From NCBI GenBank assembly GCA_030765055.1, contig CM060953.1, positions 24,555,919 to 24,619,918 on the forward strand: a stretch of DNA of 64,000 nt. Direction: 5' to 3'. A program made the position numbers and the translations under genes. Under the pieces are notes generated by a model. That model was given only the letters and a program-made list of their open reading frames with translations, was not told the origin of the DNA and did not search any database. Of the stretch, positions 46,935 to 59,600 are shown piece by piece. This DNA is from Mantis religiosa (taxonomy: Eukaryota > Arthropoda > Insecta > Mantodea > Mantidae). Within the stretch, counting starts at the first letter, position 1. Each line of letters starts with the position of its first letter.

Positions 46935-47480
46935 TGGATGAAAGATGATGAATACACTTAACTACGCGATAATCTAACCTTTTACGAGCTGGTCGCTATG
47001 TGAAATCTTAGAAATTTCGTTCTTTGAATTCTAAAAGTTGGCGGGGAGAAAAAACGAACAACTTTTCCTTAAAGCAAAAGTGCGAGTATTTAAAAATACA
47101 ACAAATATCTCAGGTTAAAAAAAAAAAATATGACAATGTGCCTTCTTTAATGAGATTAACACTTATGTACTAAGATGCATACCTCTTAGGATTTATCAAT
47201 TATGCAAAATTCCTTTAGAATGAAAAAGGACTTCAAAGGCTATTCCCAAACATTTCAAATTTGTAGGAGCCACTTTTCTAAAAAACAAAAGAAAAACAAT
47301 ATATTCCATATAGACAGTTTGGGCTGGGGGATTTATTTTAAAATCTTTTTACATATTTGGAATATACTGAACTTAAATATGAAATGTTGTAACTTATTTT
47401 GGATTAAATTTTGAATTACGCTGTTTTCATTCACAAATCATGCAGCAATAACCTTTCCCTAAAAATAACTTTCATTTGGG
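46935..47480. repeat. Diverged repeat, copy B of a colinear pair
   Basis: Partner of 42540-43200 (same orientation, about 4.4 kb away). The ORF 47202-47414 lies inside and has no equivalent open frame in copy A, so it is probably not coding. Confidence 0.55.
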
Positions 47481-48084
47481 GCCCTCAAACATTTATTGCA
47501 GCTGAAAGCTCCACATCAAACATTTAAGATTTAGGAATATATGGCGTTTTCCAGTATGGATTTTATAATTGTAACCTTGATTTTGTATTTCCATTTGATG
47601 TAAAAGGAAAGATGTGTAGAATAAGTGAAATCTTATTCTACGAACATCCTGTAAAATGAAGAAAGGCACCTTTTGGAGTGAGAATTGTTCCCAGTTTCCA
47701 AAGAACCTAAATTTGGCTAAATTATGTAGTTCTGGCGTTAAGTTCTGTCTTGGAAACGAACTCGCCTTGGTCAGTTTTTCACCACCACAAGTAAAATGTC
47801 AATTTTGTTTGGTTCTAACAACTTACAACCAAAGGCATTAACAAATCGAACATTCACTTTTCATTGCGCAAATTCAAATACATCGTTCCATCCTTTGACT
47901 CCTTCAATCGTTTCATTTAAAGTGTTCTTTTCAAAGTGCACGTGTGTCTTGGAATACTTCAATGTGAGTCAGAATTCTGAAACCATGGAAGATTTGTCTG
48001 AGAAACTGCAACAAAGCAATTCTGTAAATAAAGAAACACCTTAGACTGTATGCCTTCAGATAAAAGGAAAGACATCGATGCTGC
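47481..48084. other. No gene recognised
   Basis: Short ORFs only. Confidence 0.4.
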
Positions 48085-48235
48085 TGTTACGGGTGAGCGA
48101 ATCGTGTCATTCCGTCGCCACCCGGAGATATCGAGTTCGAATCTCGATAAAGGTGAAGCTTCCGAGGTCGAGAGGGAGTTTACAAAGGTTGATGGAAGGT
48201 TAACGTCCTTAACCACAAGACTACAGCCCTACCCA
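48085..48235 (+). repeat. tRNA-derived SINE relic, unassigned family
   Basis: Head-like GGGTGAGCGAATCGTGTC is followed about 45 bp later by the B box CGAGTTCGAATCTCG (48130-48144), then AAAGGTGAAGC and a body with TTAACGTCCTTAACC. Consistent with a SINE 5' end. No duplication was recognised. ORFs 48050-48322 plus and 47959-48216 minus are shadows. Confidence 0.4.
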
Positions 48236-50117
48236 AGTAAAGGAATCTGTTTATTTCAATATTATTCCTCGTGCAACTGCGCCGGGACATGTGATATAGT
48301 TAACAGCAGACAATTAGGATAAGAGAATACTTGCATACGGTACAAACAGGATTAATTCCTTGACGGCATCTATCCCAAAGAAGATCGATCAGTGAAATTT
48401 GGGCAAAAAGATACTTATTGTATTTGATTTGCTAGGAACGTTTTATACAAACATATTCATCAGAATGAAAATTGGAGAGTTCAGTGACGATTTAAGCATT
48501 CAATGGCAAGGTTGTGCATTTCAGACTTTTTCCGATGCCTCACATTTCTTTTCCAAACAGCCAAGAAGTATGTATGCACATGTTAATTAGTTTTTAATTG
48601 TCTGTTTTAAGTAGAAATTTATGCTACATGAAAAAGAAGAACTTCAGGCGTGACTGACTAATTTTATGGTATTTTTTCTCGGTTGCAATATCAATAACAT
48701 TTTGCAGTACCTCAATGCTCCTTACTATGTACTAATAAAGTTATCAAGAATCCAACTCGAAAATAAGTTCGTCAATACGAGCTAAGTGAAAATGCCCAGC
48801 AGTTATTAATGTAAGATAAAAGTGCTACACTACCAAACTCAACCAACTTTGATAAGCCGAAACTCATTAACTTAAGTCTGTGTTGTAAATATAATATATA
48901 ATTCGACATCTATGCACGAAACTTTAATTGCATATCTTTAAATGGATATAATGTGTAGTACAACTTCAAAAGAATCAGCAAAATACCCTGGGTTTTGGAA
49001 TACTCGTAGGTAGGGCAATTCAGTGAACGGACAGCGCTATCTATATAACTGAATGGGGTCTCCCCTACAAAAAGCACGTTGTAATACTCCAGCAGAACAG
49101 ATGACGTCCGGAAATCGTTTCTCCCTCCCGGAAGTATCTGTAGTGGGGTTCTTCTAGTGATGTCATATTGCATCCACTTGTACCCAAAGCGGCTTTCCAG
49201 CACACTGGAGATCAATGTGTTGCTAGAAATTAACACTATCAAACGTCCTTTGTGTTCCGATTAAACCGCTTTCGACATTTTTTACTGCGGCTATTAGATG
49301 TACTCCGTATGAACTTTATTCTCCTAATATCCATGTACATAACTAGCAGATGTGCTGCCATAATGCTTAATGTTGAATTGTAATTAATTAGAAATTATAA
49401 TGTTGCAAAGAGTGCATTATGAATCCCTTTTCTGCCGAAATCATATCATGTTAAGCCTTATTCCAAATTTAACATGGTCTTCGTTTAATTACTTGTTACG
49501 GAAAGCACGTATTTCGTCTCACCTCTATGAGAATACACAAATTTACAGACTTCATTACCTAGATCTATAAAAGAAGACATGCCAATTGGCGGAAGGATAA
49601 TTACGCGATCGGTGAAGAGCCCAGCACAATCGTTTGCTGTACATCCAATTACTATTTAAAGAAAGTTGTAAATATACTCCAGAAGTTAACGTGAAACGTA
49701 TTACTGCCCTCTTGGTAAAGACTTCCGAGTTCAACAATTACATTTCCTCTAACACTCCGTTTGTTACGTAACGACCACATTATCCTAAAAAAAAAACTAC
49801 TCCGAAAAAAAGGAGTGTGAAGAATGGAGCTGGGTTTTGAAAAGCCATATTACTCCACAAGTGTAATGTGCACTGGCGATACTGGACGAAATTTGTAGTA
49901 CATGTTATCAGCTCCTGTAGCAAAATCTGAGAAACTGCAGGCCTTGAAGGGAAATGTAACTCTAATCTAGCACCAATATTCACAATGATGTTACCATTGC
50001 AGTGAATTTTCTAACAAGATGCATAGAAAATAAACACGCTGTCGAGCTTTATCCGCATTAGCTTTCTCCAAACCATAAGAACTTATAAAATTCCATCACC
50101 AAATGGATTCAGGCTGA
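48236..50117. other. No gene recognised; 110-codon minus ORF
   Basis: 48910-49242 minus (110 codons) has no recognised domain. A GC- and C-rich stretch around 49080-49160 lies inside it. An exon is possible but unsupported. Confidence 0.4.
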
Positions 50118-50205
50118 CTGGGTTTTCCGTGATTTTCCCTGTTTGACTACACGAATGTTGGGGTGTTTCTCCTGTATCACGACTTCCCTTTCACTCCTTT
50201 CCATA
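50118..50205 (+). repeat. Dispersed repeat fragment, second copy
   Basis: Partner of 11478-11570: GTTTTCCGTGATTTTCCC, ACACGAATGTTGGGG, then a pyrimidine-rich CCCTTTCACTCCTTTCC. See that entry for interpretation. Confidence 0.45.
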
Positions 50206-51339
50206 TTTGGCTTAGGAGTTGTGCAGTGTTGGTCTTTGCCGCAGATGCTTGCCCTCTGGGAAGTTCTTCTCAGACCTTCTGGTAACAGTCTTCTCTGAGA
50301 GACCTGAGGTGCGTCAAGTTTTCACTGGTTACGGCAGAGGGAAGCCTTCTCTAAGCAAAAGTCGCTGTGACCAATCAAGATTGGAATACTTCTGCGCGTT
50401 TCTGTCGACAGCCCTACCTCTGACCTACAGACTTCTGTAATTGCTTCCTCCTTATCGTGGTACGTACAACCCAGCTGTGTTTAATCCAGGTACGAGTTGT
50501 TCTCTCCCTAACCTGCTCCCAAGTCATATGGATAGGAATGCATATTATATTTTAAATTTGACCTCTTATTTCAACAGATAGTCCTAAATCAAACAGAGTT
50601 ATTTAGGCAAGTCTTATCAGAAAAGTAGCTAATCCAGCTTTCAAAGAATTTTTAAAACAGCTAGTTTCGATAGCATTTATTTTGTAAAATATTAAGTTTT
50701 GTAAGAGGAAATATGCTGCAAAAGCATGCTGAACGCTTGTGCTGTTTCCAAACAGACAGGTAGAGCATCCACCCGCTGAACGCATTTTTCGTTTACTGTA
50801 TGTAGGATAAAAGATAAGGTAGAGTTATTCTTCTCAATTAAATGTTTATATTCACTTCACTTTCGTTTTTCTTTAATGCCTAGAAAGCGTGTGAACAATT
50901 AAAGTCACAGTACCCAATACCTTACAATTAAAAATACCTTCTAGTGCTGGTGCAAGTGCACCGAGTCTCGTCAATGCCCAGTACCAGTGAATATAATGGT
51001 AAAAGGTTCAAGAGGAACTGTGATTTTAAAAAATATATATTACTTTGCGTTTAAATTAAAATGCTTATACAGGCTAAACTCGAGTCATGGATGCAGTTTT
51101 ATTTTCAATGCAGTTTGAAAACTGCCACAGTCGATGACATTATGATAAAGGTAAAGCAAGAGAAAGTGTTATTATATGACTTGTTCTGAGTAAGTTACAT
51201 ATGCAAGCTTTCATACCTTTCACTAGAGAATGGTAAATGGATTCACTGTGACAGAATAGTCCGAGAGGTCCGAAAGTTGACAACTTTTCTAAACAGCATC
51301 TGAATGTTCATCACTGTCCATCATGGAGAACAAGCGTTT
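50206..51339. other. No gene recognised
   Basis: Short ORFs only. Confidence 0.45.
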
Positions 51340-51372
51340 GTCTCCGCGGCGTTGTGGTTAGCACTCCTTATA
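51340..51372 (+). repeat. tRNA-like head fragment
   Basis: TCTCCGCGGCGTTGTGGTTA followed by GCACTCC resembles the 5' end of tRNA-derived SINEs with a GTGGTTAGC D-arm. No B box follows. It stands about 65 bp before the family C copy. Confidence 0.3.
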
Positions 51373-51436
51373 CAAATGTGCACAAACCAAATAGACCCTT
51401 AGAATTTCAAAGCTCTTTCTCTCCCTTAATATTTGG

Positions 51437-51771
51437 GACAGTGTGTTCCCGACACCCACGGGGAATTGGGTACCTCCGGCCAGACTACGGCCGCCCGGAG
51501 GGGGTGGAGGGTTGCCTAATAAGTCCCGGATACCAGCCTTTAAAGCTAGTAGGTGTGCTAGATCACCAGGCGGCCCCACCGAGGTTTTCGGTAGTCTTCC
51601 CTGCGGGGTTGACGCGCGTAAATGGCGTATCCACTTCCATCCCGACTTGACGTTGTGCTCAGCCGGGGGGGGGGGGGGGCTTTTTAGACTCAAGGTATTG
51701 CCCTATGGAAAGAGCTCCGGAGTATCCATCGCTCCCGGGTAGAAGGCCCGGGTCTAGGACTAATGGGAGTG
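51437..51771 (-). repeat. GC-rich element family C, partial copy
   Basis: The reverse complement matches the first ~380 bp of the insert at 23165-23699. It shares CTCCCATTAG, GACCCGGGCC, GGGATGGAAGTGGATACGCC, TCGGTGGGGCCGCCTGGTGA and TCGGGAACACACTG. It ends near 51437, short of the last ~155 bp of the other copy. A G15 tract (51665-51679) replaces a shorter C run of the other copy. ORFs 51354-51650, 51358-51693 and 51443-51742 overlap in three frames and are not genes. Confidence 0.85.
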
Positions 51772-54700
51772 GAACGTCTGCACGTAACTGCTACATTTGT
51801 ATGCGCTTAAGCTATCTTTGTGGAAGGAATCAATTAGAACACCAATTAACACTAAATTTAATGAAAAGTACTGCTGTTCATTCATGTATTTGTTTCTCAA
51901 ACCTAAAACATCAATAAGGAAACGGCTTCTAAGATCTTTACTTAGATATTCGAGTCAAAATTATACTAATATTAGCAAACTCTTAATCTTTTCGTCGTAT
52001 GCACCATTTTTGTTTACCATTAAACTAATTAAACAATCACTGCACTGAAAACTACAACTATTACAATGAAATATTTTATATATTTACTGGCGATCTGGTG
52101 AGTTACTTGTGATATAAGTTACATAAATATAATTAAAGTCTCTGTAAATTAAACAAAAATTAAAATTCAGAACTTTTACCTATGTGTGTCCTTAAGATAT
52201 TAAATTTCATGTTATACTAAATAACCAAAACATCCAGCCTTGGAAGGTCAATACGAGAATGGAATAATACAAATGAGAACTTGGCTAACCCTAAGACAGG
52301 TTTGATATACAAAAGAGAAGGATGTGAATGTTATTCATATGCAATCCCTTGCTTTCTCTCTCACGGAAGTGCATCAACCGCAAAGAACCTCTGACAGGGA
52401 ATAGTGTGGCAATTTGAAACGTAAATCTCTTCTTCCGCACAACACACCTAAGAGACATTCGTATCCAGGAGAGTTTGCCTATCAGTGTACACTTCCAGAT
52501 CCAATTCAACATCTTAGAAATATTCAGCCTTGAGAAATAACAGTAAACATTCTAAACTTCCATAACATGTTTACCTACTATATTTGAAAAGCAAAAGAAA
52601 CATTGAATTTTGATTCTCAACAGCAAGAGCACTGTGTGATTACTTTTGCTTATTTTATTTATTCGTAATTGTATTACTAACCCGTGTAATTTTCCTACCT
52701 CGTCTTAAAGATCGTTGCAGATTGTTCTACCGTTATTTGTCAATAGTTTTCTTTTAGCAACCAAGTCATCATTAATCCTGTATAAACAGAACTTTCTAAG
52801 GGAAAGGCACAATACATTCTAAAATTTCATATTAAGAAAGGTCACAAATAGTTTTGGGACTGGATTGTAACCACACGAGAACAATTTCATTCATTCGCAT
52901 TCTTTACAGATTGCCGTCCAAAGGTGGTAATGACGCTTGCGATTCAGAGATGACATGGTCCTGATCGCATCATACAATACCTAATAAGTTTGCTAACGTT
53001 CAGTATCAGCAGATTCTTCGCGGCTATATTACAGAGAACTGTTCGCCCTGCACTGCGCTTTTCAAACCACCTCCACTATACCTCCTATCAGTGTGCCGCC
53101 TAATCAGTCAGTACTATAAAGATCACGTGTGCTAATAATCTAAATAATCCAAAACGTATCTATACCTTAGTACATAGAACTTTAATGAATGATTTCTATG
53201 CGACAACAAACCTTGTAGAAGAGAGGTGGCGACAGAACAAGCCAAAGAGAAAGCTCTGAGAAAACGTTCACAGGAATCAGAAGTTTTGCAAATTTAAGCT
53301 TGGTATGCCTGAAAATTTAAAAGAAAAACTCATGATTGCAGCACACAATAACATGACCAGTTGTTATACTTGATTTCTGCAATTGGTTCATTGCTTCATT
53401 GACTCGCATGGTTTTACATACATATATGAAGACCTTACGAGCGTCAATGAAAACTTTAATATGTGAATTGCATGACATTACTTGAACATAATTTCAAATA
53501 TATTCTATGACGAACGTATGTAGTTACATTAATTACAACATAAGCATTCTATATGCATCAATATGAAGGGCTATGGACATCGGATTTTACAGTGTACTGT
53601 ACCAAGAAAATTTCCATTAGGTCGATGAGTTTCTAAACAAAAACTTTGGATAACTAAATAGGTATCATTCGCCACTTGTTTCTAGTATTTGCAAGAGTTG
53701 TCATAAAACATTCCAATATCTGTGTGACAACTGAATGAAGTGATAAGTTTAACAAACGCATTTAAACATTTTTTATTGTAATTTATCTGGGAAACTGTTT
53801 CCTCACATCCCGTTTATCCCTTCACCGGCCATCATGTCGCACAGCGACATTTTCATTTTTAGCGAAATTTTTGAAGTGAAAACTTCTTTAGGCGCGTTTA
53901 GTACTTTTTGTGGGTAGTGAATTAAACTCAGCTGTTACGCTGGAATATGTGACGCTCATTCGGGTGAAGTGGGCTCGAATCGGCCCAATCCGAAACCCCC
54001 CTTCCACACTAATTCGTTATTTTTATACGATCAATTGGACCCAGGGTACATAGCGATTACGCGTTCCCGAAACCAATCTCTGGTACAGTCATAGATTGCG
54101 AATTAACGGCCAGCCTCACAATAGTTCATCTCTTTTCTTTACGGAAAATTATTTCATCTTAATTGGTGTTTAACGGCAATTAAACTTAAATCTAAAGCGA
54201 GTTAAAACGAATCAACAACTTTCTCCTCTCAATATCTTAATTATTGAATGAGTCATCTCAGAATCTCTACGACTTATAAACGCGTCCGCCCGTGAACATT
54301 GGCTGTATGATTAGCACGATTTTGTTTTTCCATTATGGACCTAATATACCGTTAATATTCTCAATCCTCCTAGAAATAGTTGTACATCCTCAACGAATCT
54401 TTGCTGAGAATTTACGCTAATATAGTATAGAGTAAAGAGCATTGGTTCAATAACATTCAAAACAGACGATTAGCTGGCCGGAAAGATGTAAATACTTCGC
54501 TGTGCTCATTAAACCAATCTTGAACAGTTCCAACAATACGAATAAGGGAACACTGACAGCCTGGAAAATTGTATTCGTTGCTGTGAACAATGGCTTCACC
54601 ACTGAACTGATACGGTCAACTAAAATGATAGACCTTCCCTCCAGTGGGACAATAGGACACACTAAATGCCATGAAATGACCACCCAAACCACTACCCTCA

Positions 54701-57419
54701 TCAACATTTAATGCTGCTTGCTGTGAGGGTTGATCCGTGACCTATATACATTCTGCGGTACAAGCATTTGCAATAATATTTGGACAATGTTCATAAACAT
54801 TTTATCTATGCATTTCCTAAACACTTCATTTTTGAGAACCATATTCGACTAGATTTAGTTGCAGTGCAATATAAGAGAAGGAAGTTAATTAGAACTCTCT
54901 TCGTGCTGCAGCGTGCGCGTCTTTACATCCCGAGGTGCTTCTGTCAGACTCGGAAGGTACCCATTATGGTACGTCCATTTATTTCTCTGCTCTAGTTCAG
55001 TTACTTTCCGGAAATTGCCTAACGACCGTGTGCACTTAACACAACCATCCTTAGCTTAGCAACTTGCAACACAAATTACACTTCACAGTTTAATGTGCCA
55101 ATTCTTTTGCTCTACATAGGATAATTTTGGGTTCCTAGTAGGCAGCAAAAGCAAACGAATTAAACCTGACACCATTTGTTCAGAATGTTTCCTTAACTTA
55201 CTCAAAATAATAAATCCGCTTAGCTTCTTAAACTGCATGCTGTATTTTGCGTAGCTTCAATTTTGGTACGGATGAGGACTGCGGTCCATAAACGTTTGCT
55301 TTTCCAGCTGGTACACGGGCTTGTATGGAGCACAGCTGTTGCGCCAAATGTGGTAAAATCCTCTACGTTCGCTTCTACAAAATAAGCCACTGTCGAAGTC
55401 TAAACTCCATGTTGCTGATGAAAGCTCTTGTGAATGTCACAGCTGTTCAGTTTTAACACAGTTCTTCAAAGCTTCCTCTTATTAGAGTGAACTGTAATGC
55501 ATTAGTTTAGGTTTTGCTTATGAATACCTATGACTAAACATTTGAAATCCTGAACTAATAACGCTAGCTTTTTAAAATTTATACCAAAGATGTAACAGTG
55601 TAAATATGATACAGCACAAATTTTGTCAATTTCATTTTGATAGTTTGGAAAATATGGTGACATTTATTTATTTTTGGTTACGTTACCTAAAAGTACCTTG
55701 CGACACAATAACTTAAATCTAGGTTTCTGTCTCAATAACGTAAGTCTCAAGAAACTTTTAAACCTATGAATATGGCCTTTTTTGCCCAAAATTTGAAATA
55801 ATTGTGTTTTGAAGTAAAGAAAGTGTGCTTAAAATGCATCTCACAATAAAACCCAGAGCAATTTCTATTTAATGTGCCTATGAACGTGCGTAGCAAGTTT
55901 CATTAGTCTAACACTGAAACTGAGATGCAAGGAGCATCTTAAATGATGAAAAATGCTGAAATTTTCAATAGCGAGAAAACAAGGATAAAGAATTAGAATT
56001 CATATCTAACACTAGCATTCACGTAACTTTCTAACTAGATTATAGCATTTAAAAATGGCTAAGGATTGTTTGGATTCAGGAAGGCTTACACTATTAAATA
56101 GACTAAAAAGAGGAAAAGGGATTTTTTTAAATTTGTCATGAAATTTCAGTCATACATATCCTTCTGTATCAATCATAACAAAACCTTTTACATATCCATA
56201 TACAGATCGTCCCTTATTTCGCATTATTTACACATCGTTCATTGATGTATGTGTCCCTGAACTATTTCTCTTTCTCACTAGTCACATAGAGAACTGAAGC
56301 CGACTCTATGAAGTCGAAGGTACAACATAGGATTGCGAAAGGATCACTTTTTTGTGCACCTCAGTGTACATAATACATTGCACAAGTTTACTTTCTTCTC
56401 TTTCTTCAAACGGAACCAAGTAAATGCACAAACTTGATCCATACAAAGAAATGTGCCAAATAGGTGCACAAATTGTTTATACATAATAGCGACTTTCTCT
56501 ATTCGGAATTACACCAAAGAGAGGCAATTTCTACCTTCGGGGCGTTCAAAAGCGTAATGTAAACAAACATAAGTTACAAGAATGCTTGCCTTTCTTTCAG
56601 TCAGCTTAAAGGGATATTGGGACAACACGTCAAAGAGAAAATGCTATCCTAGCCATTTTAGGATAACAGCCAAAGATACACTCATAGCCTTCTAAGGCAA
56701 CAAAGTATCAAGGTCACAAGTAGCCTTTCCTTCCAACTACTTTCCTACTCCCAAGAAAATTGATTTGCTCTAGACGTTCTCAAAACTGGGCAGCTTGTTT
56801 CTGGCACAGAGAACTGCCTAATTAAACATCTACAGCAGCCAATCTTACACTACACGGTTTACAGGTGTTTAGTCTTCGGTAAACAACAGAAGCGGGAAAG
56901 GAATACAATCACACGACTTACTCGTTCTCGTTTATTTCAATATTGCTGCAAGCTATTCTAACAAGCGGTTATTTTTCTGTGTAATCTAGATAAACGCTTC
57001 CAGAAATGATTGCAGTAACTATTGGTTTCTAGACCAAAGCCGATGCCACGGGCAGAAGCTTTATATAAAACTAATAGAAAAACTTCGTTTAATGGAATTT
57101 ACTTTTTTGCATGTAAGTTACTTTATTATTAATATATACTTCAGTGTGTAAGAACAGTTCACATGTTAATCGAAAAAGATGCAATAAGGATATACTTACG
57201 TTTTATCAGTTACGAAATATCTTGAACATATTTAAATTAAAATAATTAAGGAGCATTTCTAAAAACTTTGATCTCAAGGCCAAGAAATTCACATTTCATT
57301 GTTGTAGATATTGCTCGATTGCTTTATGCACAGCTGAACACTGACAGAAAACCTGACGTCTAATACAAGTCCAAGTCGTATACTGACAGGCTGTTAACAG
57401 CCAGAAGGTTTTTGCTGCG
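51772..57419. other. Long AT-rich stretch, no gene recognised
   Basis: About 5.6 kb with ORFs under 90 codons. The overlapping pair 54447-54707 minus and 54502-54711 plus is typical chance overlap. At about 53970-53995 a B-box-like GGGCTCGAATCGGCCC occurs without an A box. No other repeat was recognised. Confidence 0.45.
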
Positions 57420-57862
57420 TACCCACCCAGGTTTTGGGTCTGACCGCAGGTTGATATTTCTGATGTTTACAGGATGATGTGATATTTTTTGTTGAGGAAA
57501 TTTGTTGAGGTAGCTTTTTGCTCCTCTTTAATTTTGTACAGGATGCCAAACCGCTTTTTTGTTTACACCCTGGTGTTTTGTTATTCTAAAGTGGGGCAAA
57601 TTTTGTAGCCAAACAGCTCTTTTGGAGTTTTGGAATTTAGCTTGTGCTGCTGTAAGGATTAACTCCTTTGTTACCTCGGGTGCCCGCAAGCCATACGGGG
57701 TACCCGGTAACGTCTGAAGCGGCGACTCGCAGCGTCGTAGTCTCCTAGAGACCGAACCAGGGCGCTTCTATGAGCTGGAATTTTGTCGTAAAATTTTGTT
57801 GCCCGGCGTCTAATTTCGTCCTCCACGTCTAATACAATTTTACAACCATTACAAATTCGCAT
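57420..57862 (-). pseudogene. LINE 3' end: reverse-transcriptase C-terminus and 3' UTR, second copy
   Basis: The minus ORF 57671-57862 (63 codons) encodes VEDEIRRRATKFYDKIPAHR and then ALVRSLGDYDAASRRFRRYR. The block I/V-x-x-E-I-R-R-x-A-x-x-F-Y-D followed by H-x-x-x-L-V-R-x-L-G-D-Y is the usual end of jockey-like non-LTR polymerases. Relative to the copy at 8250-8478 a one-base insertion just after CGH brings an early stop. The frame otherwise continues with ELILTAAQAKFQNSKRA. The 3' UTR runs to lower coordinates with a loosely defined end. 5' truncated and inactive. Confidence 0.6.
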
Positions 57863-57978
57863 TTAGCTCTCGTACATGATATTCATAAGAAAGAGGCTAC
57901 TGTAACGAATTATTCATTAAGAAAGCCAGAAAAACTCAAATAAGTATATTTCGTTATATCAAAATGAACAAAATAGGG

Positions 57979-58225
57979 CCCGCGTAGGTAGCGTAGCTGG
58001 CAGCGTGTCTGCCTCACGTTCAAGAGGTCCCGAGTTCGAATTTCGGTCAGGGTGAGTTACCAAAATAAGGTTTTTCCAGGGTTTCCCTTATCCTTAAAGA
58101 CGAATATCGGTTAACTAAGCTCCATGAATCCTGGACACATTTGAGCATCATTTCACCCAACTCATTCATCGTCCGATATCACTTAACGTTGGAGGACATA
58201 AATTACAAAGAAAAAAAAAGAGAAA
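57979..58225 (+). repeat. SINE family 1, copy e, full-length reference copy
   Basis: Plus-oriented. The tRNA-like head GCCCGCGTAGGTAGCG carries a good A box TAGCGTAGCTGG (57989-58000) and B box GAGTTCGAATTTCGG (58032-58046), about 42 bp apart as required for pol III. The body has GGTGAGTTAC, AAGGTTTTTCCAGGG, TTTCCCTTATCCT and AAGCTCCATGAATCC. The 3' end is CATTTGAGCATCATTTCACC, CATCGTCCGATATCAC, GGAGGACATAAATTAC and an A-rich tail with G interruptions to about 58225. Length about 245 bp. Copies a-f of this family are spread over both strands. Confidence 0.93.
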
Positions 58226-58889
58226 AAGCGTTCAACAAGTCATATACGTGAACTTCATAATTCATAGACATTCATTATCTGTTCTGGTTGTTAAGTTCCC
58301 ATTCTATAATGAGCGCCAAAAATCGCTTAATTTTGCTCAGAGGCCTCCTTGCCAGGCTTTAAGTGCTTTTACGTTCCGTAAATCTACGACATAGTACCAC
58401 CTTCCGAAGGAAGCCATGTTAAGAATTTTTACACCTGAAAAAATCCATCGCCCTGCGCAGGGATATTTTGGTTAGAACCAAACTGCCGCAAAAGAAAATA
58501 TACACTTCGAAGTAGGATATTTTCGGGCTAAATTAGTGCATTTCTTTAATTTTCTGAAATGTCCTTGGAAGTCCTCTTCATTCTGGGACTCGTAAACCAT
58601 AAGCACCAAACCTTACGCACAAAAAAAGCAGACCTTGCTAAAAACATACAAAATCTATCAAATTTGTGGAACACTCTATTTACGTGATATTTCTTGTTAT
58701 TAGTTTTAATTTTACAATACTTATACTTTTGTCTGCCCGTCCTGCCCTCATCTCTTGGCAAAGCTTAAGACACCGGAGCTTAAGCCTACTGTATTCTCCT
58801 CGTAGGAAACATGTCATCTCCATTAATATAAATAGAAGACACGTATTTTTAAAACTTCCACAAGTAGAAAAGGTCATGTGACCGCAGAC
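58226..58889. other. No gene recognised
   Basis: Overlapping ORFs of 65-71 codons on both strands (58546-58881), no domain recognised. Confidence 0.45.
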
Positions 58890-58890
58890 T

Positions 58891-59119
58891 TTTTTTTTTT
58901 AATTTACGTCCTCCAACGTTAAGTCATATCGGACGATGAATGAAATGGTACCCAAATGAGTCCGGGGTCCATGGAGCTTAGTCACCAGACATTCGTCTAT
59001 CAGGATAAGGGAAAATCCCAGAAAAACCTTATCCAAGTAACTCGCCCTGACCGAGATTCGAACTCGGAGCCTCTTGAATGTGAGGCAGACACGCTACCAT
59101 CTACGCTACCGAGGCGGGC
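58891..59119 (-). repeat. SINE family 1, copy f
   Basis: Minus-oriented: T10 tail (58891-58900), AATTTACGTCCTCCAACG, signature TCATATCGGACGATGAATG, body, B box (plus AGATTCGAACTCGG), A-box complement CCATCTACGCTA and head end CCGAGGCGGGCT at 59119. The homopolymer tail and intact head suggest a relatively young copy. A short, imperfect ACCGCAGA/TCCGCAAGA pair may be the duplication. ORF 58956-59138 is a shadow. Confidence 0.93.
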
Positions 59120-59400
59120 TATGAGTTCCGCAAGATAGGTTTCGATTTATTTACAGCACTGGTATAAAGGAACCAAGTAAGACTTAGGTGTGTGGCCTGA
59201 TAATAAACCCTATTGCTAAAAGCTTGTTGCAGCAGTTGCATTTTTGTTTTAATAGTTCCACCACGTTATCGTTTATCTTCCAGTTTGTTACATACAAATC
59301 CATGAGAATGAACACAATCAAGCCATTCGTGGCGGAGTATCCTTACTATCCTTTTCAATATACAAATTTAAGGTAATCTTCAACACAAGAGAAAATGTTA
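59120..59400. other. Spacer, nothing recognised
   Basis: Short ORF 59188-59376 only. Confidence 0.45.
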
Positions 59401-59443
59401 TATTATTATTTATTATTATTATTATTATTATGAAGAAGAAGAA

Positions 59444-59520
<77 letters not shown>
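59401..59520. repeat. Compound microsatellite (TAT)n-(GAA)n-(GAAA)n
   Basis: TAT/TTA triplets to about 59430, GAA triplets to about 59449 and then about 18 GAAA tetramers to 59520. Confidence 0.96.
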
Positions 59521-59600
59521 ACGCGTAATTTAGAACATTAAAACGAAAGTAGCTGTCCCAAAACGTGCAATACTACATACAAACTAAAAAGATGACATAC

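Noticed and set aside
47202..47414. Zinc-finger-like ORF inside repeat copy B
   Set aside because: Cys and His spacing fits no finger type, and the frame is not open in copy A.
51354..51742. Three overlapping ORFs of about 100 codons
   Set aside because: Same family C sequence in three frames and two strands; a G15 tract runs through them.
53935..53995. tRNA-like element with B-box-like GGGCTCGAATCGGCCC
   Set aside because: No A box at the right distance, no tail and no second copy.
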